Assembly (NCBI GenBank): GCA_002723015.1
Contig: PBNG01000035.1
Coordinates: 1-10,702 of the forward strand
Direction of reading: 5' to 3'
Length of the DNA: 10,702 bases
Source: Roseibacillus sp.
GTDB lineage: Bacteria > Verrucomicrobiota > Verrucomicrobiae > Verrucomicrobiales > Akkermansiaceae
Each line of letters starts with the position of its first letter. The first letter of the stretch is position 1. The notes under the pieces are model-generated. The model had not been told where the DNA came from and searched no databases. It worked only from the letters and a program-made list of their open reading frames with translations. The position numbers were made by a program, and so were the translations under genes. Of this stretch, positions 1 through 6,054 are shown one piece after another.

Positions 1-51
1 ATGGCATTAATGTAGATTGAATATTGCTGATGGACGATTGAAATAAGGGTC

Positions 52-660
52 GTGGAGCGCATTCCCCCCCATGTCCTGCTTGGAGCCTACACCGAAGGGG
101 TATTTCCCATGTCTGAAGATGGGGAAATTCTTTGGTTTTCCCCCCACAAGCGCGGTCTGATTCCACTCGACGAACGGTTCAAGATCCCCCACGGATTGAA
201 GCGCGTACTCAGAAAACGACCATTTGAGGTGAAGTGGGACTCCTCATTCCGGGAGGTGATTGAAGCATGCGGGGAGAGGAAAGAGACGTGGATTGATGAG
301 GTAATCGTCGACAGCTACGTTCAGCTTCACGAGCTTGGTTTTGCCCACTCAATTGAATGCTGGGACAGTGATGGACTGCAGGGGGGGCTCTACGGCGTAT
401 CCCTGGGGAGAGCTTTCTTCGGGGAGTCCATGTTCTCGCGGAAAACGGATGCCAGTAAGGTCGCCCTCGTTCATCTCGTGGATTGGCTTCGGAAGCAGGA
501 CTACCTCGTTCTGGACACACAGTGGATGACGGATCACTTGCGTCAGTTCGGCGGATGGGAAATTCCCCGCGAGGAATACCTCACGATTCTCGAGGAGGCG
601 CTTGCAGGAATTTACGAAGATCTGTCACGGAGGACACAAGAGGGGCAGTGGCCTCTGTAA
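52..660 (+). CDS. aat: Leucyl/phenylalanyl-tRNA-protein transferase
   Basis: Cytoplasmic aminoacyl-transferase that moves Leu or Phe from aminoacyl-tRNA onto proteins with N-terminal Lys or Arg, creating N-degrons for ClpS/ClpAP. The 202-residue product carries the family blocks in order: LLGAYTEGVFPM (residues 9-20), WFSPHKRGLIPLD (28-40), TWI (79-81), LHELGFAHSIECW (92-104), the glycine-rich core GGLYGVSLGRAFFGESMFS (111-129) and LDTQWMTDHLRQFG (154-167). It is somewhat shorter than the E. coli protein (about 234 residues), mainly at the N-terminus. The start is GTG; an in-frame stop at 28-30 leaves no other usual start codon before it, and the upstream AAGGG is a weak, close ribosome binding site. 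Its last 26 codons overlap, in antisense, the 3' end of the phosphatase gene. Identification is by several family motifs and is firm; the start is less so. Confidence 0.95.
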   Translation: MERIPPHVLLGAYTEGVFPMSEDGEILWFSPHKRGLIPLDERFKIPHGLKRVLRKRPFEVKWDSSFREVIEACGERKETWIDEVIVDSYVQLHELGFAHSIECWDSDGLQGGLYGVSLGRAFFGESMFSRKTDASKVALVHLVDWLRKQDYLVLDTQWMTDHLRQFGGWEIPREEYLTILEEALAGIYEDLSRRTQEGQWPL

Positions 661-1243
661 GCTTTTCTGCGGGGTTAAAGCCCCATTCGACGAGAACAGG
701 TTGCATTCCGGCGGCTCTGCCCGTTTCAAAGTCGACGAGGGAGTCTCCCACGAAGGCTATTTCCGGGGCCGAGATCCTCATGGCGAGGGCGATGGAGAGA
801 GCTCCCGCGGGATCTGGTTTGACGGGAATGGATTCTTTTTGGCCAAGGACCTTTACCCATGGAACCCATGAGAACATCCGGGACATGATGTCCTCCGTGT
901 AGTGGTGCGGCTTGTTGGAACAGACGGCGAGAGGCATCCCGGCGTGGTGTAACGTTTCAAGCATTGCGCGAATGCCAGGATAGAGGTTTGTGCCTGAAAT
1001 ATGTTCCTCCGCATAGAACGAAAGAAAGTCCTCGTGAACCTTATCGACCAGTGCCTCGGGAGGGTCCCCTCCGATTCCCCGCCTCACGAGCATTCTGCTT
1101 CCGTTGCCCACGAATCGTTTGACCGCCTCAGGTGGGTGGGCGGGTAGTTCGTGTCCGGTCAGGGCCCGATTCAGCCCACCTGCGATTCCGGGCAGCGAAT
1201 CGACGAGGGTGCCGTCGAGATCGAAGATTACCGCTCGAATCAC
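581..1243 (-). CDS. gph: HAD-family phosphoglycolate phosphatase-like hydrolase
   Basis: Predicted Mg-dependent HAD phosphatase, probably acting on 2-phosphoglycolate or a similar small phosphate ester in the cytoplasm. All four HAD motifs are visible in 220 residues: DLDGTLVDS (8-16, nucleophile D8 and acid/base D10), CSNK (108-111), KPDP (142-145) and GDSLVD (166-171). The helical cap lies between motif I and about residue 85, the usual C1 cap placement in Gph/PGMB-like proteins. The start codon is GTG and no strong ribosome binding site is visible, so translation may depend on the gene upstream, whose stop lies only 10 bases before this start. The 3' end runs 80 bases into the convergent aat gene, and the final strand and helix (PLVSSVTDLRKFL) are encoded there. 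Substrate cannot be fixed from sequence; other HAD phosphatases such as beta-phosphoglucomutase-like or pyrophosphatase-type enzymes share these motifs. Confidence 0.88.
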   Translation of the reverse strand: MIRAVIFDLDGTLVDSLPGIAGGLNRALTGHELPAHPPEAVKRFVGNGSRMLVRRGIGGDPPEALVDKVHEDFLSFYAEEHISGTNLYPGIRAMLETLHHAGMPLAVCSNKPHHYTEDIMSRMFSWVPWVKVLGQKESIPVKPDPAGALSIALAMRISAPEIAFVGDSLVDFETGRAAGMQPVLVEWGFNPAEKLTEATAPLVSSVTDLRKFLQAPPRES

Positions 1244-1253
1244 CTGCTACAAC

Positions 1254-1655
1254 CTACTGGGAGAGCATTGCAACCAGAGCCTCGTCACTGAAAGCGGCGG
1301 GATTTTCAGCTGCCTGTGAGAGCATTTCCTCTTCAAGAAGGGCGTCCAGTTGAGGAGCGCCCGTTTCCCCTTGGACAGGAAGTGGATCAGCGTCTGCGTT
1401 CGTGGCCGGGAACTCATCGTCGCTGAGGGCAATGAGGAGAATCGCGACGAGAGTCGCCATTGATCCTGCCAGCAGGGGCCTTACGACCATCGGGACTTTC
1501 CACCAGGGGAGTGTTCTCTCACTGGATAGGCGCACTTCCCGCATCACCTTCGAAACGAAAAACGGATCTACTTCTGCAGTCCGTGCCTCGTCGAGCAGCT
1601 CCCACATGGGATCGTTTTCCCAGTGGGGTTCCTCTTCCTGAGCGTTCATTAACAT
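1254..1655 (-). CDS. Small single-pass membrane protein, anti-sigma-factor-like
   Basis: A 133-residue protein with an acidic cytoplasmic-looking N-terminal part, one hydrophobic segment at about residues 58-77 (VVRPLLAGSMATLVAILLIA) and an acidic, Pro/Ala-rich C-terminal tail. The N-terminal segment DPMWELLDEARTAEVDPFF (15-33) followed by VSKVMREVRL resembles small membrane proteins that I recall next to ECF sigma factors in Verrucomicrobiota, so an anti-sigma role is a guess. No sigma factor lies beside it here. I chose the ATG at 1655 because GGAAG (1661-1665) sits 5 bases upstream; an in-frame GTG at 1679 and a further ATG at 1649 are alternatives. Only 10 bases separate its stop from the phosphatase start, suggesting co-transcription. 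No catalytic motif or heme site is seen. Real gene: likely; function: unknown. Confidence 0.7.
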   Translation of the reverse strand: MLMNAQEEEPHWENDPMWELLDEARTAEVDPFFVSKVMREVRLSSERTLPWWKVPMVVRPLLAGSMATLVAILLIALSDDEFPATNADADPLPVQGETGAPQLDALLEEEMLSQAAENPAAFSDEALVAMLSQ

Positions 1656-1660
1656 TGCAG

Positions 1661-1665
1661 CTTCC
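1661..1665 (-). promoter_or_regulatory. Ribosome binding site deciding the start of the membrane protein
   Basis: GGAAG on the minus strand, 5 bases before the ATG at 1655 and 11 bases before the ATG at 1649. It favours 1655 over the longer GTG-initiated form beginning at 1679. Confidence 0.4.
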
Positions 1666-1757
1666 GATTTAACTCCCACCAGCTGGGGAAGTTGCGGTCA
1701 TTACAGGTGAATTTGTTCAAAAAGCCGGATTCCGCGCATCGGGGGTGGGAAAGCTGT

Positions 1758-2669
1758 CTAAGTATATTCCTTGGCGAGTTGATCGCGTGTCGCGAGAAGA
1801 AGCTTCTTGGTCGCAAGGATCCCTGCTTCCTCACTGATTTTACGGCCTTCATACTCAATTCCGACATGGCCCCGGTAGCCTGCGTCGAGGACAAGCCGCA
1901 GTGCCTTCAGGTAGTCGGTCTTGGTCTCCTTCCCTTCGGAGTCGAAGTCGTGACTCTTGGCACTCACCCCCTTGGCGAACGGCATAAGCTCCTTGATGCC
2001 CGTATATCGATCGTAGCCTCCAAAGTTGCCGAAGTCGGGCAGCGACCCACAGTTTGGAAGCCCGACGTCCTTGAGCACCTTGGAAAGCCACTTTCCATTT
2101 GAGGACAGGCCTCCATGGTTTTCCACGATCACATTAATGCCATGCTTCTGTCCAAATTCGGAGAGTCCGCGTAAGCCCTTGGTCGTGTTGACAGCTTTTT
2201 CCTCATCCGAACTGCCCACTCCGTGAGCATTAACCCGGATGGAATGGCATCCCAGGAACTTAGCGGCTTCGACCCATTTCTTGTGGTTGTCGATGACTTT
2301 TTGCCGCCGGGATTCCTCTGCTTCCCCGAGGTGACCTTCTCCATCAATCATGATGAGGAGGCTTTTGACGCCAAGGTCATCGCAACGCTTTTTCAGTTCA
2401 GCGAGATATTTCTGGTCCGTGGCCTTGTCCTTGAAAAACTGGTTCACGTATTCAACGGCGGTGATTCCGAATTTCTCCTTGGAGACCCTGGGGAAATCGA
2501 GGTTAGTCATTTTCTTGCTGAAGAGCGTCTTGTGAAGGGACCACTCTGCGAGCGAGAGATCAAAAAGAGGCTGTGATTTCTTGTGATGATCGGAATATGC
2601 CAGGGTGGGCACAAGGAACGTTCCGCCGGTGGCGGCACTCCTTTTCAGGAAAAGGCGTCTAGTGGTCAT
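1758..2669 (-). CDS. Tat-exported sugar phosphate isomerase/epimerase-like TIM-barrel protein
   Basis: A 303-residue protein of the xylose isomerase-like TIM barrel (AP endonuclease 2) superfamily. The N-terminus MTTRRLFLKRSAATGG followed by a hydrophobic stretch ending near LAYS is a good twin-arginine signal, pointing to folded export to the periplasm. Candidate metal ligands characteristic of the fold are E73 (VEYVN), E183 (VIVENHGG), D212 (SLPDFGNF), H240 (AKSHDFD) and E272 (GIEYEG), all at ends of predicted beta strands. The start at 2669 was chosen because it places the Tat motif at the N-terminus; the 23-residue extension to 2738 reads as low-quality sequence. AGGATAGG lies about 10 bases upstream. 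Verrucomicrobiota and Planctomycetota encode many such exported paralogues, usually of unknown substrate; isomerase, epimerase and 3-keto-sugar roles are all possible. A 102-base spacer separates it from the next gene downstream. Confidence 0.88.
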   Translation of the reverse strand: MTTRRLFLKRSAATGGTFLVPTLAYSDHHKKSQPLFDLSLAEWSLHKTLFSKKMTNLDFPRVSKEKFGITAVEYVNQFFKDKATDQKYLAELKKRCDDLGVKSLLIMIDGEGHLGEAEESRRQKVIDNHKKWVEAAKFLGCHSIRVNAHGVGSSDEEKAVNTTKGLRGLSEFGQKHGINVIVENHGGLSSNGKWLSKVLKDVGLPNCGSLPDFGNFGGYDRYTGIKELMPFAKGVSAKSHDFDSEGKETKTDYLKALRLVLDAGYRGHVGIEYEGRKISEEAGILATKKLLLATRDQLAKEYT

Positions 2670-2852
2670 GAAGGGAAACCTATCCTGGGGGGTTGGAGCC
2701 GGGGAAGCCCCAAGTTCTGCCAGACAGCAGGAAGCCAAAGGGAGCCGGAATGGCTAGTGGGATACGAATTGAAAGGAGAAATGCCTGGATTTGCCGAAAT
2801 GGAAAGCAAGTTGCAGTTGAGAAACCGGGTTAACTTAGGCTAGGGCTCCTCC

Positions 2853-3380
2853 ATGAGCATTACAACGAAACGCGGTGACGACGGAGGAACGGACCTCATG
2901 TTCGGTAAACGGATTGCTAAAAAGGATCATCGGATCGAGGCCATTGGTTCTCTTGACGAGCTTAATGCGGTCCTCGGGCTGGTTCGCGTGGACGCTGATG
3001 CTCCGATGGGGAAGTCTATCGATCTCCTGCAGGGCTATCTCGTAGGACTGATGGGAGAACTTGCAGTTCTTCCGGAGGACCTTGAGAAATACCGGGATTC
3101 GGGTCATCCCTCGATCACTGCGGCTGAGGTTGATGTTCTGGAGAAACTTGCGCAGACGATGGAGGAAAGCGGGATCGTATTTGATGGCTGGGCCCGCCCG
3201 GGAGCCAAGGGGAACCGGGCCGGGGCCCACCTTGATTTTGCCCGGACCGTCTGTCGCAGGGCAGAGCGCCGGGTGCTTGTTCTGTCGGAGGATCTCCCGA
3301 ATACGAACATCCTTCTTTTTCTTAATCGTCTTTCGGACCTGCTGTGGCTTTACGCCCGCCATTGTGAGGCTGTGGAGTGA
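2853..3380 (+). CDS. pduO: PduO-type ATP:cob(I)alamin adenosyltransferase
   Basis: Cytoplasmic enzyme that transfers the adenosyl group of ATP to cob(I)alamin, giving coenzyme B12 for AdoCbl-dependent mutases, reductases or dehydratases. The 175-residue product shows the family pattern: TKRGDDGGT near the N-terminus (5-13, ATP binding), RIEAIGSLDELNAVLG (27-42), the strongly conserved ARTVCRRAERRV (130-141) and NILLFLNRLSDLLWLYAR (152-169). Length is normal for a stand-alone PduO/MMAB-type protein. The ATG at 2853 is preceded by an AGGG stretch about 9 bases away, an acceptable but not strong ribosome binding site. No other B12 gene or AdoCbl enzyme is visible here, so its partner lies elsewhere. 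It is transcribed divergently from the Tat-exported isomerase, and the 183-base gap should hold promoters for both, although I could not identify convincing hexamers. The symbol refers to the enzyme type, not to a propanediol operon. Confidence 0.93.
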   Translation: MSITTKRGDDGGTDLMFGKRIAKKDHRIEAIGSLDELNAVLGLVRVDADAPMGKSIDLLQGYLVGLMGELAVLPEDLEKYRDSGHPSITAAEVDVLEKLAQTMEESGIVFDGWARPGAKGNRAGAHLDFARTVCRRAERRVLVLSEDLPNTNILLFLNRLSDLLWLYARHCEAVE

Positions 3381-3397
3381 GGTCGCTCCTCGAAAGT

Positions 3398-3420
3398 AGA
3401 AATTGGAATTTAAAATTTCT
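3398..3420. repeat. Perfect 7-bp AT-rich inverted repeat with 9-nt spacer
   Basis: AGAAATT (3398-3404) and AATTTCT (3414-3420) are exact inverted copies separated by 9 bases, in the 64-base gap between the adenosyltransferase and the secreted thioredoxin-like gene. The spacer edge contains TAAAAT (3411-3416), close to a -10 hexamer, but no -35 at the right distance. It could be an operator, a weak terminator of the upstream gene, or chance in an AT-rich patch. Confidence 0.35.
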
Positions 3421-3444
3421 CAGAAGGCTCTAACGTCTTCTTTG

Positions 3445-3948
3445 ATGAAATTACCTGCTATCATGCTGTTGATGGTTTTGGCTGCGTCTCTGGCCTCTGC
3501 AGCTCCGAAGGTGCGTTGGCCGCGCGATGTTGTTGAATGGGGAAAACTCAAGGAAGCGGAGGAAGCCGCTCAGAAAGAGGGAAAGGGATTCGCCTTCATT
3601 TTCATTCCCTCGGTCTGGGATACGAAAGACTCCGGGGTGGTTCGCTCAATCGAGGCAACCAACGATGCCATTCGTGCGCTCAAGTCCTTCTGCTTCATGG
3701 TCAAGGGCAACTACCAGGAGGTCGTTGATGCTTCACGCGGAAAGCAGAATGGAGTTCCCAAGGCCTTGATCACCGGCCTGAGTGGTGCGGGAAATTCCTA
3801 TCCATTAGTAGTCATTCTTGATGGGGAGATGAAGACAGTCCTCGGAAAGACTTCCGGAAACGACATCTATCAGGAGGGAAGCAAGGTGTTTCGCGAAGCC
3901 AAGAAAATGCACCGCGAACTCCAGAAGAAAAAAGAAGCGGAGGAGTAG
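3445..3948 (+). CDS. Secreted thioredoxin-fold-like protein without CxxC
   Basis: A 167-residue protein starting with a clear Sec signal peptide (KLPAIMLLMVLAASLASA, cleavage expected near residue 19). The mature part resembles thioredoxin-like proteins: an amphipathic helix with W-x-K-L-K-EAEEAAQKEGK (32-47), a hydrophobic strand FAFIFIPS (49-56) where a CxxC would normally follow, and a later strand pair with a cis-Pro-like element, NSYPLVVILDGEMKTVLG (117-134). The usual redox cysteines are absent; the single Cys in the mature part (SFCF, about 83) is elsewhere. So a redox role is unlikely and a structural or binding role is inferred. The C-terminus is a Lys/Glu-rich helix. I placed the start at ATG 3445 because it opens the signal peptide; an in-frame TTG at 3403 would add 14 residues. 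AGAAGG lies 17 bases upstream of the ATG, too far to be convincing. The fold call is moderate. Confidence 0.65.
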   Translation: MKLPAIMLLMVLAASLASAAPKVRWPRDVVEWGKLKEAEEAAQKEGKGFAFIFIPSVWDTKDSGVVRSIEATNDAIRALKSFCFMVKGNYQEVVDASRGKQNGVPKALITGLSGAGNSYPLVVILDGEMKTVLGKTSGNDIYQEGSKVFREAKKMHRELQKKKEAEE

Positions 3949-4014
3949 AGGCTCCCGGGGGAGGGCGCATCGGTCCAGATTCCGGATTCGGAGCGTTCTG
4001 TGCGCGTTCCACGG

Positions 4015-5433
4015 TTAGAGAATTGCACCCGGCTCGTAGGCAGCAGCTTCCGGATAGCGCTCTCCGAGGGTGGTAACTGCGTCCACGAACGCATCGACCT
4101 GGGCAGTGGCTGCCCCGGTGCTGCTCTGACCGGCCTCGAACACCTTCTGGAGTTCATCGCGGGAGACTGGAATGCGATCATCGGAAGCAAGGCGGTCCAG
4201 CAGGTCATTGTCGGAAATAGCCGCCTCCCGGAGATCCTGGGCGACCGCGAGGGCGTGTTCCTTGATAGCGGCGTGGGCTGTTTCGCGACCGGCTCCCGCT
4301 TTCACCGCAGCCATGAGGAAAGAGGTGCTCAGGAGAAACGGCATGTAGCGCTCGTTCTCCCTGGTGATGGTTCCTGGAAACACCTGCATCTGGTTCAAGA
4401 TTGTGAGAAAGGTTTCGAGCAGGCCGTCGGCGGCAAAAAATGCATCTGGGAGCATCACCCGCCGCACGACCGAGCAGGACACATCGCCCTCATTCCACTG
4501 TGTTCCGCTCAAACCAGCTCCCATGGCCAGATATCCCTTGAGGATCACGTGAAAACCATTCACCCGTTCGCAGGACCTTGCATTCATCTTATGGGGCATC
4601 GCGCTCGATCCTGTCTGCCCCTTGGCGAAGCCTTCTGAAGCGAGTTCGTGTCCTGCCATGAGCCGGAGGGTGGTGCACAGGGAGGAGGGAGCTGCCGTGA
4701 GATCCGTGAGGGCCGAGACGGTCTTCAGATCCATGGACCGCGGGTAGACCTGTCCCACGCATACCCAGTCACCGGGTAATCCCAGGTGGGAGGCGACTTT
4801 CTGCTCCAGTTCCTTCACCTTACCGATATCACCATTGAAGAGGGACAGCTGATCCATCTGCGTGCCCACCGCTCCCTTTAATCCTCGAACAGGGTAACTT
4901 TCCACAAGAGTCTCGATGCGTTGCCGAGCGTCAAGCAGCTCCTCTCCCGACATCGCGAGTCGCTTGCCGAAGGTGGTTGGCTGGGCTGCCACGTTGTGAG
5001 TCCGCCCGGCAATAATGATGTCTCTCCATTCCTGAGCCCGCTTCGCAAGCGTGGCGAGAGTGGCTACAGCCTTGTCGTGAATGAGGCGGAGAGAGGAAAA
5101 AACCTGCAACTGCTCCACGTTCTCAGTGAGATCCCTCGAAGTCATTCCCTTATGAATTTCCTGGTATCCAGCAAGGTCATTGAATTCCTCAAGGCGCGCT
5201 TTGACGTCATGACGTGAAATGCGTTCGCGCTCCTGAATCGAGTCAAGGTCGACCTCCGCCTTGACGGACTCGTAGGCCTCGATCGCCTCCCCGGGAATCG
5301 GGAGACCTAGTTCGCGCTGGGCCCGCATGACGGAGATCCAGAAGTCACGTTCAAGGACGATGCGGCCCTCAGCGGACCAGATCTCCTTCATGGCGTGGGA
5401 GGCATAGCGGTCGGCAAGAACGTTCGGGATCAT
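4015..5433 (-). CDS. purB: Adenylosuccinate lyase
   Basis: Cytoplasmic homotetrameric lyase of the fumarase/aspartase superfamily. It acts twice in purine synthesis, releasing fumarate from SAICAR and from adenylosuccinate. The 472-residue product has the three conserved regions that build the active site: KGMTSRDLTEN (95-105), GRTHNVAAQPTTFGKR with the catalytic His (143-158, H146) and the signature loop GSSAMPHKMN (275-284) with the catalytic serine. The signature reads PHKMN rather than the PYKRNP common in E. coli or animal enzymes; this, with NARSCERV and QWNEGDVSCSVVRR after it, resembles the actinobacterial form as I recall it. The start at ATG 5433 (MIPNVLADRYAS) gives the usual N-terminus; a TTG at 5490 would add an unlikely 19-residue extension. 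It is the last gene of the minus-strand run and is separated from the lipoprotein gene by about 130 bases, so it probably has its own promoter. It converges on the secreted thioredoxin-like gene with a 66-base gap. Confidence 0.95.
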   Translation of the reverse strand: MIPNVLADRYASHAMKEIWSAEGRIVLERDFWISVMRAQRELGLPIPGEAIEAYESVKAEVDLDSIQERERISRHDVKARLEEFNDLAGYQEIHKGMTSRDLTENVEQLQVFSSLRLIHDKAVATLATLAKRAQEWRDIIIAGRTHNVAAQPTTFGKRLAMSGEELLDARQRIETLVESYPVRGLKGAVGTQMDQLSLFNGDIGKVKELEQKVASHLGLPGDWVCVGQVYPRSMDLKTVSALTDLTAAPSSLCTTLRLMAGHELASEGFAKGQTGSSAMPHKMNARSCERVNGFHVILKGYLAMGAGLSGTQWNEGDVSCSVVRRVMLPDAFFAADGLLETFLTILNQMQVFPGTITRENERYMPFLLSTSFLMAAVKAGAGRETAHAAIKEHALAVAQDLREAAISDNDLLDRLASDDRIPVSRDELQKVFEAGQSSTGAATAQVDAFVDAVTTLGERYPEAAAYEPGAIL

Positions 5434-5564
5434 GGCAGGCACTACAGAGGTAGAGGAATGTCCAGCGGGTAGCAAGCCACAGGACCACAACGGAGAGTAA
5501 CGGACCGATAAAAACCGATGTGGAGCATGAGGGGGTCAAGCGCAGCTGGCCTGCTCATCTACTC

Positions 5565-6047
5565 CTAGGGAAAAAGGTAGCCTTTCGGGGTGATACGAAA
5601 TCCGCCGCCTTCCACGCCGTCGAGGAACCATGCACCATCCAATTCTTTTCCTTTATCACGGATCAGACCGAGCAGCTGAAGAGATCCTCCAGCAAGCTTG
5701 ATTTCTCCCTCCCCCCTGGTTCGTGGGAGGAACCGACCTCTCTCATCGAATTGGTCAGAGAGGATGACCGCAGCCTTCCGGCTTGTCTCGTTGGCGGGAG
5801 GATTCCCCCAGCTGCTCAGCTGGATCCTGAGTGGAAAAGGCTCCCTTGAATGGAAGCCCCGGGGGATCATGGCGGTTCCGCGGTAGAACATCCGCTCCCC
5901 GGCGGTATCGAGGACGATGTCCATGGTTGCAATTCCATGATGGAGGGATTCCTGCGTCCTGTGGGGACTGCAGGACGTGCAATGCAGGCAGATCAGAACT
6001 GCGCCGAGCAGCAGCCTCAGGGATGAGAAAGACGAGGTGTGGGGCAT
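5565..6047 (-). CDS. Putative lipoprotein of unknown function
   Basis: I do not recognise this 160-residue protein. The N-terminus has a basic residue and a hydrophobic core (RLLLGAVLICLHC) followed by CTSC. Cleavage before C26 would fit a lipoprotein signal with an unusual Cys at -3; S25 and T24 fit the lipobox. The mature part of about 135 residues has no recognisable catalytic motif. It contains FYRGTAMIPRGF, PFPLRIQLSSWG, and a glycine-rich C-terminus ending GGGFRITPKGYLFP, and looks like a small beta-rich domain. The start ATG at 6047 lies 7 bases after the stop of the upstream gene, so the two are almost certainly co-transcribed. The context is an exported esterase and a conserved unknown protein. 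The gene is supported by its signal peptide, coding length and operon spacing rather than by homology. Confidence 0.6.
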   Translation of the reverse strand: MPHTSSFSSLRLLLGAVLICLHCTSCSPHRTQESLHHGIATMDIVLDTAGERMFYRGTAMIPRGFHSREPFPLRIQLSSWGNPPANETSRKAAVILSDQFDERGRFLPRTRGEGEIKLAGGSLQLLGLIRDKGKELDGAWFLDGVEGGGFRITPKGYLFP

Positions 6048-6054
6048 TCAGCGG

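Noticed and set aside
17..44. Possible promoter before aat: TTGAAT and TGAAAT with 16-base spacing
   Set aside because: Only four of six matches in each hexamer, and the implied transcription start would fall almost on the GTG start codon. Not enough to report as a feature.
1724..3987. Shared words GCGCATCGG and CCGGATTC in two intergenic regions (1724-1742 and 3965-3987)
   Set aside because: The words occur in different order and spacing, and GCGCATCGG also appears inside the esterase coding region near 7506, so chance is the simplest explanation.
3949..4014. Possible bidirectional terminator between the convergent thioredoxin-like and purB genes (CTCCCGGGGGAG near 3952)
   Set aside because: The stem is short with almost no loop and no T-tract follows on either strand.
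4000..4638. Long plus-strand open frame opposite purB (and similar long frames opposite the dehydrogenase at 9557-10162)
   Set aside because: They lack family motifs, signal peptides or ribosome binding sites and lie wholly antisense to well-identified genes; they are shadow frames of GC-rich coding sequence.
5434..5564. TTGACC followed by a T-rich stretch upstream of purB as a promoter
   Set aside because: The -35-like hexamer is good, but the nearest -10-like sequence is 19-20 bases away and poor, so the promoter is not placed.
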